Positions 37,985 through 47,291 of a DNA stretch of 64,000 bases are shown piece by piece. Both the position numbers and the translations under genes were made by a program. The stretch's first letter is position 1. Each line of letters begins with the position of its first letter. The notes under the pieces were generated by a model. It worked only from the letters and a program-made list of their open reading frames with translations, did no database searches and was not told where the DNA came from. The stretch spans positions 310,001-374,000 of the forward strand of contig SGBC01000001.1 of NCBI GenBank assembly GCA_004195045.1, written 5' to 3'. The DNA is from Candidatus Acididesulfobacter guangdongensis (GTDB lineage Bacteria; SZUA-79; Acidulodesulfobacterales; Acidulodesulfobacteraceae).

Positions 37985-39148
37985 TTAAGTCTTAATATTC
38001 CTCATTATGTCATTGTAAGAAACAAACAACAGCAACATTATAAGAAAGGCAAACCCGATTTTGGCAGCATTTTCCTGAAATTTTGGACTAAGCGGTCTGC
38101 GCCTGATCATTTCAATAAATGAAAATAGAATATGTCCGCCGTCCAAAGCCGGTATAGGGAACAAATTGACTAATCCGATATTGACGCTGATAACCGCTAT
38201 AAAATAAAAGAACTGGGACAACCCCATTGAAGCCGCTCTGCCGGATAGCTGGGCGATCATAATCGGTCCGCCTAAATCGGTGGCCGGTATCTTGCCGGCT
38301 ATAAGCATATACACGCTGAATATCGTTATATAGATAATAAACCAGACCTCTTTTAACCCTGAATAGAATGCGGAAAATATATTACTGCCCTGGTTTACCG
38401 TAACATTTGAAGGGTAGATTCCTATAATATAGCGGGTAATTTTCTGTTTAAATATGTTAAGACCGGAAACAAGCCTCGGTTTGATATTAATTAAAAACGT
38501 TTTAGAATAATCCGTTTTACCGGTTATCGGTAATTTTTTAGCAATTTTATTGTTTGACGCTGCATTAATAGGGCGCTTTACACCTAATGCAATAGTGTGC
38601 TTACCGTATTTTTGAATATATGCTGCAAGCGAAGACCATTTCCATATTTTTTTGCCGTTTACGGATGTTATAATATCGCCTTTTTTTAGTCCCGCAGCAG
38701 CTGCCGGATATCCTTTCATAACCTTCCCAACAACCGATTTTAATATCGGTTTGCCTGCCGAAAAAATTATCGTTAAAATAACCAGCGCTAAAACAAAATT
38801 AAAAACAGGTCCAAAAAATACGATTAAAAATTTTTTAAAAGGGCTAAGTTTACTGAAAGACCTTTTTTCATCTTCAGGAGAAAGTTCTTCTTCTGGATCT
38901 TCTCCGAGGAGTTTTACATAGCCTCCGAGCGGCAATGCCGAAACTGCATACTCGGTCTCGCCTATTTTTTTGGATATTAATTTAGGTCCGAACCCCAGAG
39001 AAAAATTTTCAACCTTTACTCCGAGCATTTTAGCTACTATAAAATGTCCGAACTCATGGAACACTACGATTATACTGACAACTATAACAAATGCTAAAAT
39101 ATCTATTAATATTCCGCTTGAAAAAAACGACTGCAATATATTTACCAT
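37985..39148 (-). CDS. rseP: RIP metalloprotease RseP (site-2 protease)
   Basis: Intramembrane zinc protease that clips anti-sigma factors and remnant signal peptides. I start at the ATG at 39146-39148 (387 residues); an in-frame TTG at 39160 would add four residues. The first helix carries HEFGH (residues 31-35, zinc ligands and catalytic Glu). One PDZ domain lies at about 115-200 (KKGDIITSVNGKKIWKW). The last helices contain NLFPIPALDGGHI with the third zinc ligand. Only one PDZ is evident, against two in E. coli. Confidence 0.95.
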   Translation of the reverse strand: MVNILQSFFSSGILIDILAFVIVVSIIVVFHEFGHFIVAKMLGVKVENFSLGFGPKLISKKIGETEYAVSALPLGGYVKLLGEDPEEELSPEDEKRSFSKLSPFKKFLIVFFGPVFNFVLALVILTIIFSAGKPILKSVVGKVMKGYPAAAAGLKKGDIITSVNGKKIWKWSSLAAYIQKYGKHTIALGVKRPINAASNNKIAKKLPITGKTDYSKTFLINIKPRLVSGLNIFKQKITRYIIGIYPSNVTVNQGSNIFSAFYSGLKEVWFIIYITIFSVYMLIAGKIPATDLGGPIMIAQLSGRAASMGLSQFFYFIAVISVNIGLVNLFPIPALDGGHILFSFIEMIRRRPLSPKFQENAAKIGFAFLIMLLLFVSYNDIMRNIKT

Positions 39149-39258
39149 AAAGATACGCAAACCCCATTAATTAATTTAATAAAATATTATTATCCCTGCT
39201 ATTTATTATAATTTTTTTTTATCTAAAGTGCAAATGTTTTAAAGTGGTTAAATAATTA

Positions 39259-41697
39259 TTATCCTCTCAGAACAATTCCGAAATTTTTATTCAGCTCTAA
39301 TATCAGTCTGTCTCTCAGTTCGTTCACTTCTTTCATCGTTAATGTTCTTGAGTCATCGGAGGCATCGTATCTGATTAAATACGCTATCTTTCCTTTTTCT
39401 ATCTGTTTCCCTCTGTAAACGTCAATTAAAACAATATTTTTTATAAGATTTGAAAATTTCTTAATAAATTTCTCAATTTCACCATATTCCAAATCCATAG
39501 GCGCAATAATCGAAATATCCTGCTCTATGATAGGATATTTGGAAGGAGCTATAAAATTTTTTTTATGAGAAATAAATTCTTTTATAGCCTCAAAATCTAT
39601 ATCAAACACGCCTACCCTGAATTCTAAACCGAATTCTTCAAGTATGCCGGTTTTGATTTCGCCGAAAAAACCGGCTGAAGATTTACCGATAAAAATTTCA
39701 AGCGTTCTGTCTATATCAAATATTTTATGCTCTTTTGGCTGCAAAAAATTATATTTTTTTATTCCAAGATTTGAAAATAAAAATTCTACCGTACCTTTTA
39801 TCTTGTAAAATTCAGTATCTTCGCTCTGAAATTTTATACCGGAACAAAATGCTCCGCACAGTCTATTTTTTTCTATGACCGGATAATTATCCGCATACTT
39901 TTTATTATCATCATTATCCTTGCTAAAATAAATTTTTCCTATTTCATAAATTTTAATATCTTTGTATTTTTTTAAATTTTGATTTAATGTCTTAAGAGAA
40001 TCCGGTATAAGGCTTGTTCTCAGATAATTAAACTCTACTGAAATAGGATTTTGAAGTTCCAGAGCATTATTCAAATTTTCAGAAATTATTTCAAGTTCTT
40101 TGCTGCCCGTAAAAGACGGGGTTATAATTTCAACAAGACCTGCATGTCCCAGTATTTCTTTTATTTCTTTAGATGTCTGATAATTAATATTTGCTTCAGG
40201 ACAGTTTAAAATACCTTCAGGCATTGTAGATTTAACCTTGTCGTATCCATAAATTCTGAATATTTCTTCATAAATATTTATTGCATCAAAAATATCGCTT
40301 CTAAAATACGGAGCAGTAACAAAAATACCGTCTTCCGTTTCAGATAGTCTGACATTAAAGCCCAATCTTGACAATATTTTTAACACTTTATTTTTATCTA
40401 TGGATTGCCCTAAAAAATTAAATAATTCATTAAAATATATATGAAATTCTTTAGGTTTTGCAATGTCTGCAATGTAATACGAATAGCAATTTACTTTAGC
40501 ATCCGGAATATTTTTTTTAATCAGATGCACAATCCTCTTCATGGCATTAATTGCGGAAACGGGACTTAATCCTTTTTCAAATCTTGTAGAGGCATCAGTC
40601 CTCAGCGCCATTAATCTTGATGTTTTTCTAATGTTTGACATATTAAAATTGGCAGATTCAACTACGACAGAATTTGTTTTTGCATCTATTGCGCTTGAGA
40701 TGCATCCCATAATTCCTCCAAGCGCAATAATCTTGTCTTCATCGGCGATAACTATTGAATCGTCAAAGAGCTTTCTTTCTTTATTGTCAATAGTCACAAT
40801 AACATCATCATTCTTTTTATTGAATCTCGGAAAAATTTTACTGCCGGAAAGCTTAATTCTGTCAAAGGCGTGCAGCGGCTGGGCAGTTTCGAGCATTACT
40901 AAATTTGTTAAATCTACTATATTATTTATAGGTCTTATCCCTGATTTAATTAATTTATTTTTAATTTCTAAGTCGGATTCTTTGACAAGTATGCCGTCAA
41001 TTTGTACTGCAATATAACACGGAACTGCTTCAGGATTGCTCATCATTACCGTAAGCTCTTCCGGTTTTGAAGAATACGAACCGCCAATACTAAATTCAAT
41101 ATCTTCGTCTATATTAGGCAAATTTATATCTTTATCAAATATAGACGACATTTCATAAGCAAATCCCTGAATACCGAACAAATCCGGTCTGTTTGGTTCA
41201 AGGTCAAACTCTAAAGCTGTATCATTTAATTCAAAAATATCATATGCTGATTTTCCTAAAGGTTCATCGGGAAATTTCAATATATTTGATATATTTAAAG
41301 AAAATCCCAACTCTTTTTCGGAACAGAATGCTCCTTCCGAAACAACCCCCAGGATAGATTTTTCTCTGATTTTCAGTCCATCGTCAAAAATAGCGCCTTT
41401 AATGGCTATCAGCGGTTTATCGCCGATACTTAACTCTGCTTTAGCCTTCGTATAAACTATTGTTTTTTGTCCTGCTTCTTCCCCTGCATAGACTGTCGCA
41501 ATATTAAAATTAGGACTCGACGGATGCGGTTTGATTTCCTTCACTTCTCCTACTATTATATTTTTAAACGATTTCTTTTCCGAATAAGCAATAATTTTTT
41601 CAACCTCCATCGTCCTGCTGTTTAGCAGAGACGGCACTAAATTTTCTTTTCCGGTAAAATCAACATATTCTTTTAGCCAATTGAAACTAACCTTCAA
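39259..41697 (-). CDS. pheT: Phenylalanyl-tRNA synthetase beta subunit
   Basis: Large subunit of the (alpha-beta)2 enzyme that charges tRNA-Phe. Domains in order: N-terminal KVSFNWLKEYVDF, an EMAP/tRNA-binding domain (about 40-150), the B3/B4 editing region (about 215-370), B5 (about 410-485), a core class II-like fold, and a C-terminal FDX-ACB domain (about 715-812, PSKYPIIEQDISI). The start is TTG, supported by GGAGG six bases upstream. 812 residues is normal. pheS, usually adjacent, is 4.2 kb away beyond three unrelated genes. Confidence 0.97.
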   Translation of the reverse strand: MKVSFNWLKEYVDFTGKENLVPSLLNSRTMEVEKIIAYSEKKSFKNIIVGEVKEIKPHPSSPNFNIATVYAGEEAGQKTIVYTKAKAELSIGDKPLIAIKGAIFDDGLKIREKSILGVVSEGAFCSEKELGFSLNISNILKFPDEPLGKSAYDIFELNDTALEFDLEPNRPDLFGIQGFAYEMSSIFDKDINLPNIDEDIEFSIGGSYSSKPEELTVMMSNPEAVPCYIAVQIDGILVKESDLEIKNKLIKSGIRPINNIVDLTNLVMLETAQPLHAFDRIKLSGSKIFPRFNKKNDDVIVTIDNKERKLFDDSIVIADEDKIIALGGIMGCISSAIDAKTNSVVVESANFNMSNIRKTSRLMALRTDASTRFEKGLSPVSAINAMKRIVHLIKKNIPDAKVNCYSYYIADIAKPKEFHIYFNELFNFLGQSIDKNKVLKILSRLGFNVRLSETEDGIFVTAPYFRSDIFDAINIYEEIFRIYGYDKVKSTMPEGILNCPEANINYQTSKEIKEILGHAGLVEIITPSFTGSKELEIISENLNNALELQNPISVEFNYLRTSLIPDSLKTLNQNLKKYKDIKIYEIGKIYFSKDNDDNKKYADNYPVIEKNRLCGAFCSGIKFQSEDTEFYKIKGTVEFLFSNLGIKKYNFLQPKEHKIFDIDRTLEIFIGKSSAGFFGEIKTGILEEFGLEFRVGVFDIDFEAIKEFISHKKNFIAPSKYPIIEQDISIIAPMDLEYGEIEKFIKKFSNLIKNIVLIDVYRGKQIEKGKIAYLIRYDASDDSRTLTMKEVNELRDRLILELNKNFGIVLRG

Positions 41698-41777
41698 AAT
41701 TTCCTCCGGTATTTAATTGTTTTATAAATTTATCAAACCTATTTCATTATCTATACAATATATATAATATATATAAC

Positions 41778-41954
41778 TTAATACTGCAATAGAAAGTTGT
41801 TTACCCGGAAAAGGTGTCAGATTATTTTTTTTGCAAATATTTTCTTTGTTAATTGAACTATTTCATATGCAAAAAAATAAAATCTGACACCTTTTCCTTA
41901 TATTTTGCGTAACCGAGCAAAGAAATGTATAAATATTTTCTATTGCAAGATTAA
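41778..41954. repeat. Outer palindromic repeat carrying a full inner element (copy D)
   Basis: The gap of 331 bases between pheT and the DprA-like gene is largely this repeat. The outer arms run TTAATACTGCAATAGAAAG (from 41778) and TTTTCTATTGCAAGATTAA (to 41954). Inside lies a complete inner element at 41807-41897, from GGAAAAGGTGTCAGATT to AATCTGACACCTTTTCC. The junctions ACCC before and TTATATTTTGCGTAACCGAG after differ from the empty form at 31513. The rest of the gap shows only AT-rich sequence. Confidence 0.9.
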
Positions 41955-42028
41955 GGATATAATTTTATATTTGCATTATTTGTTATATTATCTAACATAT
42001 ATACATGTATACATGAATTTTCAATCAG

Positions 42029-43009
42029 TCATCCGAATAATCCCGGCTGTTCCAATAAATACCCCGCCTTTTCATATTTTTCTTCATATAAATCGTTATA
42101 TACTATTCTTATTTCATCAATTATATCGTTTAAATCAATATTTTCAACATTAAAATTAATAACACCTTTTTTATTCAGCAGCGATTTAAGTCCCATATTT
42201 GAATAATTATCCATGAGGACTGGTTTGTAAGCGGGAATAAATACGGGTCTTTTTTGTTTAAACGCAAAATTGCACGTCTTTAATGTTCCGCTTGATAACG
42301 GAGAAGACATCGCAAATACAGCTAAACTCGAACCGCTCTGAAGCCTGTCGCGCGCAACTAAATTTTTAGGCGATAATTTTTCGTGCAGCGGTAATTCAGA
42401 AATAACAGCCCCTTTTTTTAATATTATATCCTGATACAGCTCCTCATTTTGAGACGGATAAACAGGTTCCAGCAATCCGGAACCGATAAACGCAATCGTA
42501 TTAATATTATTATCTACGGAAGTTCTGTGCGCAACCGAGTCTATTCCTGCCGCCAAGCCGCTTATAACTGAAAATCCGGCATTGCCTATTTTTTTTGTTA
42601 TATCTGCCGTGACGCCGCAGGAATAATCCGGCGGTTTCCTTTGTCCTACAACGGCAACCGCAAATCTAAGGTTTTCTTTAATATTCCCCTTGTAATACAA
42701 AATAGGAGGCTTATTTTTGACAAATAAAAGATTAGCGGGATATTCAGGGGATTGAAACGTAATTATTTTAATATTATTTTTTGCAGCTTCTTCTACTTCG
42801 TCTATTGCGTGCATAAACGAGGTTCTTACGATTCTTGAATCCATTAATATTTCTATGATATCGTTCCTGAGCCCAATTTTTAAAAATTCAGTTTTATTTG
42901 TATTAAATATATCGCACGGATTTGCAAAATGCGTAAGTAAAATAAATATATGGCTGTTGCTCAAACCAGGAATTTTCTTTAATGCCAGAGTGCAAATAAT
43001 ATCATCCAT
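42029..43009 (-). CDS. dprA: DprA-like DNA-processing protein
   Basis: Rossmann-fold protein of the DprA/Smf family, which loads RecA on incoming single-stranded DNA during transformation. The N-terminal helical region (about 1-75, ALKKIPGLSNSHIFILL) is followed by ILYYKGNI and VAVVGQRKPPDYS. FSVISGLAAGIDSVAHR is the diagnostic core. The usual RNR motif appears as SPKNLVARDRLQSG. At 326 residues it seems to lack the C-terminal winged-helix domain. A ComF-like gene precedes it by 15 bases. Natural competence is suggested but not proved by these two genes alone. Confidence 0.88.
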   Translation of the reverse strand: MDDIICTLALKKIPGLSNSHIFILLTHFANPCDIFNTNKTEFLKIGLRNDIIEILMDSRIVRTSFMHAIDEVEEAAKNNIKIITFQSPEYPANLLFVKNKPPILYYKGNIKENLRFAVAVVGQRKPPDYSCGVTADITKKIGNAGFSVISGLAAGIDSVAHRTSVDNNINTIAFIGSGLLEPVYPSQNEELYQDIILKKGAVISELPLHEKLSPKNLVARDRLQSGSSLAVFAMSSPLSSGTLKTCNFAFKQKRPVFIPAYKPVLMDNYSNMGLKSLLNKKGVINFNVENIDLNDIIDEIRIVYNDLYEEKYEKAGYLLEQPGLFG

Positions 43010-43023
43010 AACAATTTAATATT

Positions 43024-43557
43024 TTAATTTACTGTTCTTCCTATAAATAACATTATAACCGAATCCGCTCCTCTTGATATTAAAATATCCCTGATTGTAC
43101 CTGATGTATGACCAGTTGTTATTATATCATCAAATAAAATAATTTTTTTATTTTTAATGCGCTCCTCGTTTACTACTTTCACGGAATTTGCAATATCTGC
43201 CGAATTTCTTCTGTTTGTAATGTGTGAAGGCATATACCCCTTAGTTCTTTTTAATATATCGTCTTTATAGTTAATTATATTTAAAGCTTTTAACGACAGA
43301 CATATTATTTTATTTGAATAATCATCTAACATGGAAGAACTTGTGGGAATAGGAATAATTAAATCACAAAACCAGAAATAATTAAATATAATATTTACAA
43401 TTATATTTTCAAAATATTTTATTGCAAAATTGTTGCCTTTTTTGTACTGAATAATTAAATTAGAAAATGCATCTGCGATGCTTTTGCGTTTTGGAAAATA
43501 ATTCCCGAGATAGAAATAATTATCTTTTTCATTATATTGTATTTTTAAATGCTGCAT
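43024..43557 (-). CDS. ComF-like phosphoribosyltransferase-fold protein
   Basis: A 177-residue protein ending in a type I phosphoribosyltransferase fold. LIIPIPTSSS (about 87-96) is the early ComF loop, then LKRTKGYMPSHITNRRNSAD. KKIILFDDIITTGHTSGTI is the PRPP-binding motif. The N-terminal zinc-finger part found in many ComF proteins is missing, which accounts for the short length. ComF proteins act in DNA uptake; the dprA-like gene just downstream agrees. It is divergent from the helicase, sharing an 80-base AT-rich promoter region. Confidence 0.82.
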   Translation of the reverse strand: MQHLKIQYNEKDNYFYLGNYFPKRKSIADAFSNLIIQYKKGNNFAIKYFENIIVNIIFNYFWFCDLIIPIPTSSSMLDDYSNKIICLSLKALNIINYKDDILKRTKGYMPSHITNRRNSADIANSVKVVNEERIKNKKIILFDDIITTGHTSGTIRDILISRGADSVIMLFIGRTVN

Positions 43558-43637
43558 CTCTTTTATCTTGTTTGTATAATATAATTAATTTCTCATGATA
43601 AATATAAAACTTTATTAATTATTTATTCTATCATAAT

Positions 43638-45914
43638 ATGAATCTAAATTTCTTTAAACATATAGCATTTTATCGGCATAATCTTATCGGTACAGAACTT
43701 TTAAGCTCTTATGAAATAAATTATTTTATTAATCTCCTAAATAAATTAAACGTCAGTTTATCTTACAATATATTAGATTTTGATATTTATAAAAATAATT
43801 TAATAATTAATTATAATAAAAAACCGCTAAATTTTTGTTTAGATAAATTTTTAGCAGATTATAAAAATTTTGATTTTTTATTTGTTAAAAACATCCATAT
43901 TAATAATTTAAACGACGCTGTGCTTTTTAATTCTATTATAGATTTCTTTCTAAATTCTAATAATGTAATTTTTATACCTTGCTTAGAGGGTTTAAATGCT
44001 TCCATCTTAAATGTGTACGATACTCTTGCGGCTAACTCTTCATTTTCGCAATCTAATTATATTGATTTATTTAAGCTCAGGCTAAAATTATTATGCATGA
44101 CCAGACTTGCAACAACTAATGAAATTTATCCGCAAAGTATAAAGAAATTTTTAGATTTAGCCCTGCAGCATAATTTTTATCCAAAAAAAGTTCCTGAACA
44201 AAATTCTGAAGATTTGATTCTTGATTATTCAAATAATTTCCAAATAATTATTAAACTCAATTTTTTGGATAAATTTAATTTTAATAAATTCGCGTATGCA
44301 AAGAATAATAATTTTATTCAGTTAACCGTTTATTCTAATTTTTATGAAATTTATTTTAATTCTTCTTCTTTAATTTATAAAATTTTATCTTACATCGCAT
44401 ATATTCAAAACAATTCGAACAGCAAATCAAGCATTAATATAAAATCAGTTCTTGAACTAAATAGAAAAGAATACAGCTCTTATCTTAAAACAGATTTAAG
44501 CAAGATTCAAAAAACAGCTGTAAAAGAAATCGATAATCCCGTTATTATAATTGCAGGAGCCGGCTCAGGAAAAACTAATGTTATAGTTAATAAATTCTTA
44601 CATCTTTCAATTTATATATCACCTTATGAAATTTTAATTTTAACTTTCACTAATAATGCAGCCGGTGAGATTAAAGATAGAATATTAAAAGCTTTTAATT
44701 TGAATGACAATACATCAATCATTAAAAATAATTTGAAAATTTATACTTATCATAGTTTTTTTTATTCTATCATAAAAATTTATTATAGATATTTAGGCTT
44801 CCAAAATCTCCCAAAAATTTATGCCGAAAATAACTGCAAGAATAATGCTTGTAATTCTAAAATTGACGGAATATATAATTTTGACGATATTTTACAATAT
44901 GTTTTAAAATTATTTAAAAACGAATCTATTTTAATTGAAATTGCAAAAATGTACAAATATATTTTAGTCGATGAATATCAGGACATTAATTTATTAAGCG
45001 ATATAATAATTAAAAAAATTGATTACGGAAGAGGCAACATTACATATGCAGGCGATGATGACCAGTCTATATATAGATTTAACGGCGGTGATTCTATTAA
45101 TTTGCTCAGTTTTGATTTATTCTATCCATCCGGAAAAGCAGTTTTATTACAATCTAATTATAGATGTAATGAGTCAATAATAAATTTTTCTAATAATATT
45201 ATTCAAAAAATAGACTTCAGATATCCAAAATCAATGATATTAGGAAATAATATAAATAATTTTAAAAATGAAAGCAATGAAAAAAATACTTATAGCTTAA
45301 AATTAAAAGATACTTTACTGGTTTTACTTAATAAATATGCTTGCGACTCTTATGTATTTAATTATAATACAAATAATTGGATATCAAGCGATAAATATTT
45401 TAATAAGATAGAAGAATTAAGCGATTCTATTAAGTTAAATGCAGTAAACCTTATTCATTTTAAAAACTATTCAGATGAAACCGCATTTAATATTAATTTA
45501 TTTATCTTATTGTTAACAAGCGGTATTAAAGCCGCCATACTTACAAGAACCGCCAAAGAAGAAATTGAATATAAGACGCTTTTTAGTTACTATGCCGGCT
45601 TGCCGCAATACAATAATTTTAAGTTAAAATATTACAGAAACGCCTTTATCGGAACAATCCACAAATCAAAAGGCATGGAATTTAGTTTTGTAATTTTAGG
45701 CAGCCTTTCAGCCGCTAATTTTCCAAAAGTCTATAAAGAAAACAACGATATTAAAGCTGTTCATCCTTTTAATGCTTTTTATAACACGCCGTTTATAAAC
45801 TATAAAAATACTATAGATGATGAACGCAGATTATTTTATGTAGGGACTACAAGAGCCAAAGATTTTATTTTTATTACTTACACAGGGGATAAATCTTCAT
45901 TTATAGATTTTTAG
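43638..45914 (+). CDS. UvrD/Rep-type SF1 helicase with unrecognised N-terminal region
   Basis: ATP-dependent 3'-5' DNA helicase of superfamily 1A. Helicase motifs in order: Q motif LSKIQKTAV (about 287-295), Walker A GAGSGKT (307-313), Ia LTFTNNAAGEI, II VDEYQDIN, III AGDDDQSIYRFNGG, IV QSNYRCNESI, V GTIHKSKGMEF and VI FYVGTTRAKDFIF. The first 285 residues, Asn/Leu/Phe-rich, match no domain I recognise; standard UvrD begins at the Q motif. The core after it is shorter than usual, so the 2B subdomain is reduced. It is one of only two plus-strand genes here, divergent from comF-like and convergent with pheS (6-base gap). Confidence 0.85.
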   Translation: MNLNFFKHIAFYRHNLIGTELLSSYEINYFINLLNKLNVSLSYNILDFDIYKNNLIINYNKKPLNFCLDKFLADYKNFDFLFVKNIHINNLNDAVLFNSIIDFFLNSNNVIFIPCLEGLNASILNVYDTLAANSSFSQSNYIDLFKLRLKLLCMTRLATTNEIYPQSIKKFLDLALQHNFYPKKVPEQNSEDLILDYSNNFQIIIKLNFLDKFNFNKFAYAKNNNFIQLTVYSNFYEIYFNSSSLIYKILSYIAYIQNNSNSKSSINIKSVLELNRKEYSSYLKTDLSKIQKTAVKEIDNPVIIIAGAGSGKTNVIVNKFLHLSIYISPYEILILTFTNNAAGEIKDRILKAFNLNDNTSIIKNNLKIYTYHSFFYSIIKIYYRYLGFQNLPKIYAENNCKNNACNSKIDGIYNFDDILQYVLKLFKNESILIEIAKMYKYILVDEYQDINLLSDIIIKKIDYGRGNITYAGDDDQSIYRFNGGDSINLLSFDLFYPSGKAVLLQSNYRCNESIINFSNNIIQKIDFRYPKSMILGNNINNFKNESNEKNTYSLKLKDTLLVLLNKYACDSYVFNYNTNNWISSDKYFNKIEELSDSIKLNAVNLIHFKNYSDETAFNINLFILLLTSGIKAAILTRTAKEEIEYKTLFSYYAGLPQYNNFKLKYYRNAFIGTIHKSKGMEFSFVILGSLSAANFPKVYKENNDIKAVHPFNAFYNTPFINYKNTIDDERRLFYVGTTRAKDFIFITYTGDKSSFIDF

Positions 45915-45920
45915 CAATAA

Positions 45921-46949
45921 TTAAAACTGATTCAAAACATCCATATTGCCTGAATACAATAATCGTAAATCATTAACGTTATATTTCAGCATAACTAATC
46001 TGTCAAATCCCATTCCAAACGCAAAACCCTTATACTCTGCCGGATTTATTCCGGCATATTCAAATACCTTCGGATGTACCATACCGCAAGGAATAACCTC
46101 AATCCATCCTGAAAATTTACAAACGCTGCAGCCTTTGCCGTGACAAAAAACACACTCTATATCTAAATCTAAGCCAGGTTCTACAAAAGGATAAAAAGCC
46201 GGTCTGAATCTTGTTTTTTTTGCACCCAGCAGACTCTTAACAGTAGCTTCCAGAATACCCTTTAAATCGCTCAATTTTGCATTTTTATCAACAAAGAGAC
46301 CTTCAACCTGATTAAACATAAATAAATGGGTTGCATCCACCGATTCGTATCTATAGCACCTTCCCGGCGCGATTACCCTCAGAGGCGGTTTCTTTGTTTC
46401 CATTGTTCTGACCTGTACGCTTGATGTGTGAGTTCTTGGAATTAACCCGTTTTTTAAATAAAAAGTATCCCAAATATCTCTTGCAGGATGGTTATCGGGA
46501 ATGTTTAAAGCATCAAAGTTATAATGGGTTGTTTCAATTTCAGGTCCTTCAACAACTTCAAATCCCATTGAAGTAAAAAAATCTACAGTATCGTTAAGTA
46601 CTGCTGTAATAGGGTGTATATGAAACTGTTTTATCTTAATGCCGGGAAGGGTCATATCAATTTTTAAAGAACGGTTTAGCGTGCCATTTTTAACTTTTAA
46701 TTGTTCTTTTAAATTTTGATAAATTTCTTCAATTTGAATCTTGGCATTATTAACGGACATGCCGATTGTTTTACGAACTTCAGGCTCATAGGAAGATATG
46801 CTGCGTAAAATATCATTTAACAGGCTGTTTTTTCCGAGATAATTTTTATATATTTCCTCTAAACTTTTTTCGTTGATTTTTTCATTAAACTCAACTTTAG
46901 CTTTATTTAATGCGTTTTCAATTTTTTTTAATATTTCTTCACTATTCAT
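45921..46949 (-). CDS. pheS: Phenylalanyl-tRNA synthetase alpha subunit
   Basis: Catalytic subunit of PheRS. An N-terminal coiled coil (about 1-85) contacts tRNA; the class II core follows. Motif 2 is PGRCYRYESVDATH and motif 3 GFAFGMGFDRLVML. FNQVEGLFVD and the Cys-rich FCHGKGCSVCKFSGW segment are typical for this subfamily. 342 residues is normal. It is not adjacent to pheT: the helicase, the ComF-like gene and the DprA-like gene lie between them. Confidence 0.97.
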   Translation of the reverse strand: MNSEEILKKIENALNKAKVEFNEKINEKSLEEIYKNYLGKNSLLNDILRSISSYEPEVRKTIGMSVNNAKIQIEEIYQNLKEQLKVKNGTLNRSLKIDMTLPGIKIKQFHIHPITAVLNDTVDFFTSMGFEVVEGPEIETTHYNFDALNIPDNHPARDIWDTFYLKNGLIPRTHTSSVQVRTMETKKPPLRVIAPGRCYRYESVDATHLFMFNQVEGLFVDKNAKLSDLKGILEATVKSLLGAKKTRFRPAFYPFVEPGLDLDIECVFCHGKGCSVCKFSGWIEVIPCGMVHPKVFEYAGINPAEYKGFAFGMGFDRLVMLKYNVNDLRLLYSGNMDVLNQF

Positions 46950-47002
46950 AATTATTAATATATTATCATTTTTAAATTTTTTAGCAATAATTATTTTATA
47001 CC

Positions 47003-47115
47003 TTAATCCTGCAATAGAAAGTTATCTACTCGGAAAAGGTGTCAGACACCTTTTACTTTTATATTTCGCTTAACCGAGCAAAGAAATGCATAAATATTTT
47101 CTATTGCTGGATTAA
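47003..47115. repeat. Outer palindromic repeat with short inner palindrome (copy E)
   Basis: The outer arms TTAATCCTGCAATAGAAAG and TTTTCTATTGCTGGATTAA enclose a collapsed inner element at 47032-47055 (GGAAAAGGTGTC, A, GACACCTTTT). An inner pair CTCGG/CCGAG also flanks it. The outer right half (GAGCAAAGAAATGCATAAAT) matches the copies at 31513 and 41778. It lies upstream of pheS, in a 342-base gap that also contains the terminator at 47202-47244. Confidence 0.9.
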
Positions 47116-47201
47116 GGTCATAGAAAACATTTGTAGTATAATTTTTAGGATATTGCTTTTACATAACAGATTATCAAGTGAATTGTAATATTTTATAAAA
47201 A

Positions 47202-47244
47202 AAAAGTCTGTTGTAAAATTTTTTCAATTTTACAACAGACTTTT
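47202..47244 (-). terminator. Strong intrinsic terminator after the DsrE-like gene
   Basis: A perfect 19-base-pair stem: AAAAGTCTGTTGTAAAATT, a five-base loop, then its exact complement. In the minus direction the stem is followed by a run of T (about nine). It ends the transcript of the solute-binding/DoxDA/DsrE cluster, 48 bases after the DsrE-like stop, and isolates it from pheS. Confidence 0.9.
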
Positions 47245-47291
47245 AAATCTAATTATATGCGATATACTTTATAAACAAATACAATCGTTTA

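Noticed and set aside
43558-43637. Defined promoters in the comF/helicase divergent spacer
   Set aside because: TATAAT-like strings occur everywhere in this AT-rich spacer and no convincing -35 partner is at the right distance, so I do not place a promoter.
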